64,000 nt of DNA from Flavobacterium sp. YJ01. GTDB lineage: Bacteria > Bacteroidota > Bacteroidia > Flavobacteriales > Flavobacteriaceae. Every line of letters begins with the position of its first letter. The stretch's first letter is position 1. The translations under genes and the position numbers were made by a program. The notes below the pieces were generated by a model. The model saw nothing but the letters and a program-made list of their open reading frames with translations, searched no databases and was not told where the DNA came from. The stretch spans positions 2,356,001-2,420,000 of the forward strand of contig NZ_CP119757.1 of the NCBI RefSeq assembly GCF_029320955.1. Reading direction: 5' to 3'. Below are positions 58,088 through 64,000 of the stretch, piece by piece.

Positions 58088-60094
58088 TTATTTGATTTTA
58101 AAACGCAATCCCGCATAATACATTTGACCAAAAATTGGCGCATACGCAATAGACGCATCAAAATTAGGTCCAAAAGGATTATCTGCACCTAAAATTGCTT
58201 TTTCTTGTTTATAATTTCCAATATTTTCTCCTCCAATATAAACTTCAAAAACAGAAGAAAAAACACGTGTTACTTGTGCATTCATAACCGCATATGCTGG
58301 TGAAAAATCAGGAAATTGATCTTCTGCAGGATTTGAGGCAGTATATGGCAATTGCTGTTTTCCTGACCAATTGTAGGTAAAATCAAACCTCCATTGTTTA
58401 TCATCATTTAAAGTTGTTTCATACTCTAAATTTCCTAAAAAACGATGTTTTGCCTGCAACGGACGCTGAAAAGAACCTCTTAAATAATCTGTTTGAATAT
58501 CGTAATATTTGTAAGCTGTTCTTAAATTCAAATTATGGATCAACTCATAATTAAATTCAATTTGAAGACTATTTGCAAACGAACTACCTTTTAAATCATA
58601 AAACAAAACTTGTTGCGGACTTTGCATTACATCTACAATAGCTTGATTTTGAAAATCCGTTCGGTACAAATCAAAACCTGCATCGGCGTTTCTGTTAAAA
58701 ATTCGAAATTTTTGAGAAAAACTTACACCATAATTCCAAGCAATTTCTGGATTTAAACCGTAAACTTTTCCGTTAGAATCTAAAATTGAAAACCTTCTTG
58801 AACTAGCGAAAAGCTGTTGGTTTTCTGCGAAAATATTTGCAGAACGTTTTCCTCTACCTGCTGAGAAACGAACAACACCATTTTTCCAAGGATTATATCT
58901 CATGTGCAATCTCGGAGTAACAAAAAATCCTAATCTATTGTGATTATCAACTCTTCCACCTAAAATTAAACTAAAATTATCGGTATTATCGTAAGTATAT
59001 TCGAAGAAAGCTCCAACCGAATTATCGATTCGGCTTACGTCTGTTAAGTTTACAAATTCTTGATATTGATCGTAGCTAAAATTCAATCCCGTGGTAAACT
59101 TATGCATCGTATTGTTTATAATCGAATTGAAAATCAAATTAGAATAAAAACTATTTTGTTTGATATCGTATTGATTTAAACCAAAATAAGAATCTTGTTT
59201 ATGACTATTAAATGCATTTTGAAATCCGATACTCTGATAAGGCATATCTTTAAACACATATCCAATTTTAGTCGAAACATCAAAACGTTCTGTATTAATT
59301 TCTGAACCCCAATAATTTGTTGTTCCGCGATCGCGATCTTTATCAAAATCAAGTTCTCCAGTTTGTTTTTTATCATTCATATATCTGAAATTGATAAAAC
59401 TTACTAAACCGCTTTCTGGATTGTAATATTGGTAACGGTTTAAAACATTGATTTGCTTTCCTAACGGATTATCTAAAAATCCATCATTATTCATATCGTT
59501 TTTTGCTACGCGTGTATTTCCGTGAACAAATAAACTTGTCGCCCATTTGTCAGACAACTTTTTATTGAAATGAGTATTTAATTCAAATCTAGAATCGGTT
59601 GAACCGTAAGCATTCAGAAAAAATGGAATATCACTCAACGGCTTTAAAAGTTCTGTGTTAATTTGACCAGAAATACTTTCGTAGCCATTAATTACACTCC
59701 CCGCTCCTTTTGTAATCTGAACACTTTCAATCCAGGTTCCAGGCGTAAAAGACAAACCATAAGCTTGAGATGCTCCACGAACAGAAGGAATATTTTCTTC
59801 TGTTATCATTAAATAAGGGCTTGTTAAACCAAGCATTTTAATTTGTTTGGTTCCCGTTAAGGCATCCGAAAAATTGACATCAATTGATGGATTTGTTTCA
59901 AAACTTTCGGCAAGATTACAACAAGCTGCTTTTAGCAATTCTTTGCTGGTAATTAAAGATGTATTGGCGGTTACTGTAAAGGATTTTTTAATTCCTTTTT
60001 GCTTTTTATTGATTTTTACTTCCTCTAAATCTTCTTGTGAAAACATAGAAACAGAAAGCAAAAACGCTGCAAAAAGCATTATTTTTTTTTGCAT
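58088..60094 (-). CDS. TonB-dependent outer-membrane receptor (probable metal uptake)
   Basis: 668 residues from the ATG at 60094 (MQKKIMLFAAFLLSVSMFSQ, signal peptide). No CarboxypepD domain precedes the plug. The plug holds AACCNLAESFETNPSIDVNF, then TKQIKMLGLTSPYLMITEE, and the barrel follows, ending YAGLRFKIK. The paired cysteines at the plug start are characteristic of receptors found beside HMA proteins. Copper is the likely cargo from context. A longer start 21 codons upstream would give no signal peptide and is rejected. Confidence 0.88.
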   Translation of the reverse strand: MQKKIMLFAAFLLSVSMFSQEDLEEVKINKKQKGIKKSFTVTANTSLITSKELLKAACCNLAESFETNPSIDVNFSDALTGTKQIKMLGLTSPYLMITEENIPSVRGASQAYGLSFTPGTWIESVQITKGAGSVINGYESISGQINTELLKPLSDIPFFLNAYGSTDSRFELNTHFNKKLSDKWATSLFVHGNTRVAKNDMNNDGFLDNPLGKQINVLNRYQYYNPESGLVSFINFRYMNDKKQTGELDFDKDRDRGTTNYWGSEINTERFDVSTKIGYVFKDMPYQSIGFQNAFNSHKQDSYFGLNQYDIKQNSFYSNLIFNSIINNTMHKFTTGLNFSYDQYQEFVNLTDVSRIDNSVGAFFEYTYDNTDNFSLILGGRVDNHNRLGFFVTPRLHMRYNPWKNGVVRFSAGRGKRSANIFAENQQLFASSRRFSILDSNGKVYGLNPEIAWNYGVSFSQKFRIFNRNADAGFDLYRTDFQNQAIVDVMQSPQQVLFYDLKGSSFANSLQIEFNYELIHNLNLRTAYKYYDIQTDYLRGSFQRPLQAKHRFLGNLEYETTLNDDKQWRFDFTYNWSGKQQLPYTASNPAEDQFPDFSPAYAVMNAQVTRVFSSVFEVYIGGENIGNYKQEKAILGADNPFGPNFDASIAYAPIFGQMYYAGLRFKIK

Positions 60095-60213
60095 AAAAAA
60101 TGATTTTAATGTTGAAATAGAATTACATTCTTGATGTTCTTTCGCAAGAAAAAACAATCAAAATGTATACGCAAAGTCTTAACTAAGACTTGCATAGCAT
60201 CTTAACATTAAAA

Positions 60214-60612
60214 TCAGGAATAGAAAATATACTGATGGTATAATTTGAATAAGGGGGGCGCATTCGCATCAGAATAATACGAAAGGACTTCTTTCTTTTT
60301 AAAATTAGGAAGCGCTAAAAAAGCTAAAGGTTTGTATTCTTGCAATACAGCAGGAAAATCAAATTGAAAGAAGAAAAACTTAAGTGTTGCGTTATCCGAC
60401 TTTTTCTCAATCTGAACGTGTTTGTCTTTACAGCAAGAGTTCTTTTTTTCTTTAGAACCGCAACATTTTTTTTCAACTACAGGTTTCGAAGCCGTATTTA
60501 AAGATATAGAGGCAATTTTTCCTCCGCAATAGTGCACATCAAGAGCAAACCCAATATTGGAAACCAATAAAAGGATAGCTAAAAATAGACCTGTACACTT
60601 TTTAATATTCAT
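60214..60612 (-). CDS. HYC_CC_PP-family protein
   Basis: 132 residues with a signal peptide (MNIKKCTGLFLAILLLVSNI). The three name-giving motifs are present: HYCGGK near residue 27, CC...CC clusters (KKCCGSKEKKNSCCKDK) near 50-66, and NAPP near 117. Function is unknown, but the Cys/His content implies metal binding. It begins the transcript with the TonB receptor and HMA genes. Its -7 box TAATTTTG (minus strand, 60617-60624) ends five bases before the ATG, so the mRNA should be leaderless or nearly so. Confidence 0.85.
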   Translation of the reverse strand: MNIKKCTGLFLAILLLVSNIGFALDVHYCGGKIASISLNTASKPVVEKKCCGSKEKKNSCCKDKHVQIEKKSDNATLKFFFFQFDFPAVLQEYKPLAFLALPNFKKKEVLSYYSDANAPPLFKLYHQYIFYS

Positions 60613-60659
60613 ACCGCAAAATTATTCAAAAAGGATTTATAAAAAAACTTAAACAAATG

Positions 60660-61106
60660 TTATTTTTTGGAATTTTGAAGTTGATAATAAAATCCGGGAA
60701 TAAACAGCAAAACTAAAATAGGCTGAATTATAAATCGTCTCACATAAAAAAGAAGCCAGCTTGCAGTTGGAAAAAAGTCTAAAACAATAAAAAATGCCGT
60801 TAATAGCACTATTAAAAACAAGCTGTACATTATTATACTAAACTTTAAAATATCTCGGTTTTTGAACAAAACATAAATCAAACTTAATGACAAAGCCGAA
60901 TTGATTATGTATCTGAAAAACAGACTATAGAAAAGTTTTAATTTATCAACCTGAGGATAGGGCAAATTCTTAAAGTCATTCTGAAAATAATTTATAAATG
61001 GATCATAAAACAACTTCAATTCAAACATTCTTACCAATGCCAGACCAAGCACAATAAGTACTGCTGCAATCAGTTTAAATTTATTTTCGAGTAATTTATT
61101 TAGCAT
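60660..61106 (-). CDS. Exosortase F system-associated membrane protein
   Basis: 148 residues from the ATG at 61106 (MLNKLLENKFKLIAAVLIVL), with four hydrophobic segments and FFPTASWLLFYVRRFIIQP near the end. It matches the small membrane protein always found next to XrtF in flavobacteria. Its start lies within the last codons of xrtF (11-base overlap), so translation is coupled. Its activity is unknown. Confidence 0.85.
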   Translation of the reverse strand: MLNKLLENKFKLIAAVLIVLGLALVRMFELKLFYDPFINYFQNDFKNLPYPQVDKLKLFYSLFFRYIINSALSLSLIYVLFKNRDILKFSIIMYSLFLIVLLTAFFIVLDFFPTASWLLFYVRRFIIQPILVLLFIPGFYYQLQNSKK

Positions 61107-61632
61107 ATTTTGAAAATCTATTGATCCAAAAAATCCATAAAAGAAAGACATACCCATAAATAATTAATGGAAAAATAATGTCATGAACTAATTTGTTGCT
61201 TTCTGGAAAATTATATAAAAGAACTACCAACAAAGCAATTCGAAATATATTTAAAATATAAATAGATACAACTCCAAATACTATAAATAAAAGGGTGTTT
61301 TTTAATTTTCCAGAAAAAGCCGCAATAAAAGAAACAAAGAGAATCATTACACTCACGGCATTGCATCCTTCAATTATTCTTGCTAGAAATAAATTATTAA
61401 AAATGATTTCTAGCCACGGATTTTGAGAACTTTTTTGAATGATGATATTATAATCAAAAATCTTTAATAATGATTCAGCGTTTTTGCCAACAAACAATGA
61501 AACATCGTCAATATCATTGACTTCATAACCATTTAAATACAATTTATAAAGAATCGTCAAGACAATATAAGTCAGAAAAAAGATGCTTACAAAAATCAAG
61601 AAAGGCTTAAATTGAAGGAAATATTTTTTCAA
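61096..61632 (-). CDS. xrtF: Exosortase family protein XrtF
   Basis: 178 residues with about five membrane segments. The catalytic triad of exosortases is visible: Cys in RIIEGCNAVSVM, Arg in ILNIFRIALLVV and His in KLVHDIIFPLI. It is a membrane transpeptidase that should process proteins with a C-terminal sorting tag; the substrate is not in this window. The start is TTG (61632), placed about 14 bases after the -7 box TAAATTTG (minus strand, 61646-61653); no ATG gives a better N-terminus. Confidence 0.9.
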   Translation of the reverse strand: MKKYFLQFKPFLIFVSIFFLTYIVLTILYKLYLNGYEVNDIDDVSLFVGKNAESLLKIFDYNIIIQKSSQNPWLEIIFNNLFLARIIEGCNAVSVMILFVSFIAAFSGKLKNTLLFIVFGVVSIYILNIFRIALLVVLLYNFPESNKLVHDIIFPLIIYGYVFLLWIFWINRFSKYAK

Positions 61633-61678
61633 GAGATTTTTTTTTCAAATTTATATATTTTTTGAGTTTAGCTTTAAA

Positions 61679-61686
61679 TACTTTTG
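61679..61686 (+). promoter_or_regulatory. Promoter -7 box of the GAF protein gene
   Basis: TACTTTTG matches TAnnTTTG, about 17 bases before the ATG at 61703. It is back to back with the xrtF promoter. Confidence 0.6.
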
Positions 61687-61702
61687 TATAAAATTTTGTA
61701 TT

Positions 61703-62158
61703 ATGACATTTCAAGAATTACAACCAAAAATAAGCAATATTATTGCTGACAATGAAAAGAATAGAGACGAAAAGCTATTAGCAGTTTGTCAACTTCTAAA
61801 CGAAAATGTGGATTATTACAACTGGGTTGGTTTTTATTTCGCTAATCACGACGCTAAGACACTACATCTTGGTCCGTATGTTGGAGCAGAAACAGATCAT
61901 ACCGTTATTCCTTTTGGAAAGGGAATTTGCGGGCAAGTAGCTGAAAGCAATGCTAATTTTGTAGTGCCAGATGTTAAAGCACAAGACAATTATATCGCTT
62001 GCAGTTTGACCGTAAAATCTGAAATTGTAGTGCCTCTTTTTGTGAATGGTGTAAATATCGGGCAAATCGATATTGACAGCCATGTTATAGATCCGTTTAC
62101 AGAAGCTGACGAAAGATTTTTAGAATTTGTGAATCAAGAAGTTGCCAAATTATTCTAG
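61703..62158 (+). CDS. GAF-domain free methionine-(R)-sulfoxide reductase-like protein
   Basis: 151 residues, a single GAF domain. FGKGICGQVAESN (Cys near 77) and NYIACSLTVKSEIVVPL (Cys near 101) match the cysteines of fRMsr enzymes (YebR/MsrC type), and WVGFYF is the usual N-terminal segment. It should reduce free methionine-(R)-sulfoxide to methionine with thioredoxin. Methionine repair fits the sulfur theme of the left end, but the genes are 45 kb apart. Confidence 0.85.
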   Translation: MTFQELQPKISNIIADNEKNRDEKLLAVCQLLNENVDYYNWVGFYFANHDAKTLHLGPYVGAETDHTVIPFGKGICGQVAESNANFVVPDVKAQDNYIACSLTVKSEIVVPLFVNGVNIGQIDIDSHVIDPFTEADERFLEFVNQEVAKLF

Positions 62159-62192
62159 AAAAATTATCTTTAAGAATAAAAAACAGAACTGA

Positions 62193-62888
62193 ATGAAAGG
62201 AAACAGCTTACTCTTTTTGCTTCTGATTATTTCAGTTCAACTTTCTGCGCAAATTAACATGGTTTCTAAAAAAATCTTTTTAGACTCGTTAAATCAAGAA
62301 TGCAAACCCGAAAATCACACTTACACGAGAATTATTACCAATTATTCTCAAAAAAGCGTCCGTTACGTTGTAACAGATTATTACAAAAACGGAAGAAAAA
62401 AAATGACGGGCTCTACACTAGATCGTGATATTTTGAAAAAAGATGGAGAGTTTATTTATTATTTCAAAAACGGCGCAAAAGAATCGGTTATAAACTATTC
62501 TGATGATCACAAAAACGGCAAAGAAATTAATTGGTACGAAAATCAAAATAAGAAGTCGGAGAAACAGAATTTATGGGATTCTAAAACAAAAAAATCTCAA
62601 ACTTTGATTCTTAATTGTTGGGAAACAGATAAAACACAAACCGTAACCGACGGAAATGGAGAGTATGAAGAAACAGAAGGTTTTGTAACTCAAAAAGGCG
62701 AAATAAAAAATGGCTTAAAACAAGGCGTTTGGCAAGGAAATGATATTGTTAGAAAAATTTCATTTGTTGATAATTACGACAAAGGAATTTTAATTTCTGG
62801 AGTAAGCGTTGATCAAAATAATATAAAGACTTCTTATTCTTCTTTAACAGAGAAACAAACTGGCAAAAAAGTTGTAAAATCAAAATAA
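62193..62888 (+). CDS. Exported MORN-like (YwqK-type) repeat protein
   Basis: 231 residues: signal peptide (MKGNSLLFLLLIISVQLSAQ), then short antiparallel repeats of the MORN-variant form (DYYKNGRKKMTGS, DGEFIYYFKNGAKES, NGKEINWYENQNKKS). It is paralogous to the first 200 residues of the protein encoded next but lacks its TonB C-terminal domain. The family is sometimes auto-labelled YwqK antitoxin; no toxin is present here. Function is unknown. Confidence 0.8.
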   Translation: MKGNSLLFLLLIISVQLSAQINMVSKKIFLDSLNQECKPENHTYTRIITNYSQKSVRYVVTDYYKNGRKKMTGSTLDRDILKKDGEFIYYFKNGAKESVINYSDDHKNGKEINWYENQNKKSEKQNLWDSKTKKSQTLILNCWETDKTQTVTDGNGEYEETEGFVTQKGEIKNGLKQGVWQGNDIVRKISFVDNYDKGILISGVSVDQNNIKTSYSSLTEKQTGKKVVKSK

Positions 62889-62939
62889 TTTTATTGAGAT
62901 AGTAATTCACAAAACACTATTTTTACTACAAAAACATCA

Positions 62940-63875
62940 ATGAGAAAAACCTTTTATTTACTGCTAGTATTGCTTCCGGCATTCGTTTTTTCACAAAACA
63001 CATCAGACAAAATCATCTATTTTGATTCTATTGGAAAAGATGCTTCAAAAGAAAATTATGTCTTTTACAGAATTATAAAAGATTTTAGCAAAGAGAAAGA
63101 TTATTATCAAGTTAAAGATTATTACAAATCTGGGGCTTTAAAAATGGAAGGGAATTCCAAAACAAAAAATGGTCTATCTAAAGATGGTGAATACGTTTAC
63201 TATTTTGAAAATGGCAAAAAGAAAAAAACTGAAAATTATATTAAAGCAAGATTAAACGGAGATTTTTCTGAGTGGTATGAAAGCGGTAATCCTAAATTAA
63301 AAGGAGAATACGTTGATTCCCAATCAGGAATTGATTCGGATGTGAAAATTTATGATTTTTGGAATTCTAAAAATGAACATACCGTTGTAAACGGGAATGG
63401 CTGGTATGAAGATGAAGGAGAAAATTTTCTAGCTCAGGGAAATGTAAAGAATGGATTTAAAGATGGTGAATGGAAAGGCCTCTTTAAAGATTCAAAATAT
63501 CAATACATAGACATTTATAAGGAAGGAAAGTTTGTCTCCGGAAAAAGCAAAAACTCTAAAGGTATAGTAACAGAATATACCCAACTAGAATCAAGACCAT
63601 TACCAAAAAAAGGAATAAACGATTTCTACCAATTTATTGGGGCAAACTTTGTTCTACCAAAAGAAGCTGTAAAAAATAAAATATCAGGAAAACTGATAAT
63701 TCAATTTATAATTGAAAAAGACGGAAAAATAACAGAGCCTAAAATACTCAAATCATTAGGATATGGTTTAGACGAAGAAGCTGTGAGAGTTATTACCAGA
63801 TATGAAAACTGGATTCCTGGAAAACAAAGAGGCGTACCTGTTCGTGTACAATATTCTATACCGTTGACAATATAA
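62940..63875 (+). CDS. MORN-like repeat protein fused to a TonB C-terminal domain
   Basis: 311 residues: signal peptide (MRKTFYLLLVLLPAFVFSQ), YwqK-type repeats (DYYKSGALKMEGN; DGEYVYYFENGKKK; NGDFSEWYESGNPKLKGEY), then a TonB_C domain (about 225-311, SGKLIIQFIIEKDGKITEPK, ending VRVQYSIPLTI). It has a cleavable signal, so it is not an inner-membrane TonB; such proteins may act in the periplasm on outer-membrane partners. Paralogue of the preceding gene, 51 bases away. Confidence 0.82.
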   Translation: MRKTFYLLLVLLPAFVFSQNTSDKIIYFDSIGKDASKENYVFYRIIKDFSKEKDYYQVKDYYKSGALKMEGNSKTKNGLSKDGEYVYYFENGKKKKTENYIKARLNGDFSEWYESGNPKLKGEYVDSQSGIDSDVKIYDFWNSKNEHTVVNGNGWYEDEGENFLAQGNVKNGFKDGEWKGLFKDSKYQYIDIYKEGKFVSGKSKNSKGIVTEYTQLESRPLPKKGINDFYQFIGANFVLPKEAVKNKISGKLIIQFIIEKDGKITEPKILKSLGYGLDEEAVRVITRYENWIPGKQRGVPVRVQYSIPLTI

Positions 63876-63953
63876 AATTAAGTGAACTAATAAGACGCCA
63901 GATTACTCAAAAAACAAAAATCGATATTCTATTTTAAGATTCTTTTATTTTTG

Positions 63954-63985
63954 TTTGATTTTTTTGTTTTTTTAATCTAATTTTG
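63954..63985 (+). promoter_or_regulatory. Promoter for a gene beyond the window
   Basis: TTTG (63954-63957), 20-base spacer, TAATTTTG (63978-63985), followed by CACCCG: a strong consensus match with no gene start left in the window. Confidence 0.65.
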
Positions 63986-64000
63986 CACCCGTCTTACAAA

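Noticed and set aside
60095..60157. Longer start for the TonB receptor
   Set aside because: It places the signal peptide 21 residues inside the protein.
62193..62888. Toxin-antitoxin system label for the YwqK-like protein
   Set aside because: It is exported and no toxin gene is adjacent; the label comes from automatic naming.
1..64000. tRNA, rRNA or prophage genes
   Set aside because: I saw no tRNA cloverleaf, rRNA segment, integrase, terminase or transposase; a covariance scan would be needed to exclude tRNAs fully.

Overview
This is a low-GC chromosomal window of a Flavobacterium-like member of the Bacteroidota. The evidence is the recurrent promoter form TTTG-N17-22-TAnnTTTG, the near absence of Shine-Dalgarno sequences, and lineage genes such as porT, a TamL-like lipoprotein, an XrtF exosortase, a GLPGLI protein, DUF5686 and HYC_CC_PP proteins, and AsmA-free sulfur and cell-shape clusters in typical flavobacterial order. 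I saw no rRNA, tRNA, CRISPR array, prophage or insertion sequence.

The left 16 kb is a sulfur and methionine island. Sulfate assimilation genes (TauE-type transporter, cysH, cysD, cysN) run leftwards from one promoter with an operator-like dyad. A second TauE transporter and an Rrf2 regulator with four cysteines follow. Next comes a leftward operon headed by a SAM-I riboswitch: a MetX-like acyltransferase, fused thrA, an OsmC protein and a MetZ/MetB-like enzyme. A diverged homoserine dehydrogenase paralogue and metY come after it. metK runs rightwards behind what reads as a long-loop SAM-II riboswitch.

The most unusual feature is at 14.3-14.6 kb and again at 10.85-11.2 kb. Each locus holds two consecutive short ORFs (18 to 32 codons), each followed by an intrinsic terminator, and then a gene for a small protein of 61 or 67 residues. 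At the metY locus the short ORFs are packed with Met and Cys codons. The RNA at or just after the end of three of the four ORFs is complementary to the upstream arm of the following terminator. This is the layout of ribosome-mediated attenuation, here doubled, and it suggests tRNA-Cys/tRNA-Met sensing next to two SAM riboswitches. It is an inference from sequence and has not been tested.

From 16.5 to 33 kb lie an M28 peptidase, envelope proteins (TPR protein, TonB-type barrel with GLPGLI partner), a deoxynucleoside kinase, a HigBA toxin-antitoxin pair between two near-identical terminators, a Na+/H+-type membrane pyrophosphatase with a cysteine-rich tail, soluble pyrophosphatase, a HhH-GPD glycosylase and a DUF5686 protein. 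From 33 to 47 kb are central metabolism genes: pdhB, etfBA, a bifunctional nuclease-family protein, thyA, folA, menaquinone methyltransferase, porT, TrmH-type methyltransferase, tamL, fbaA, accD. From 48 to 57 kb are an ABC permease, purH and the rod-shape cluster mreBCD-mrdA-rodA. The right end carries DedA, a probable copper-handling set (HMA protein, TonB receptor, HYC_CC_PP protein), the XrtF exosortase pair, a free methionine-(R)-sulfoxide reductase-like GAF protein, and two paralogous MORN-like proteins, one fused to a TonB C-terminal domain.

Many gaps between co-directional genes hold degenerate, phrase-like tandem repeats that use a different word at each site, and three long inverted repeats of two families are present.
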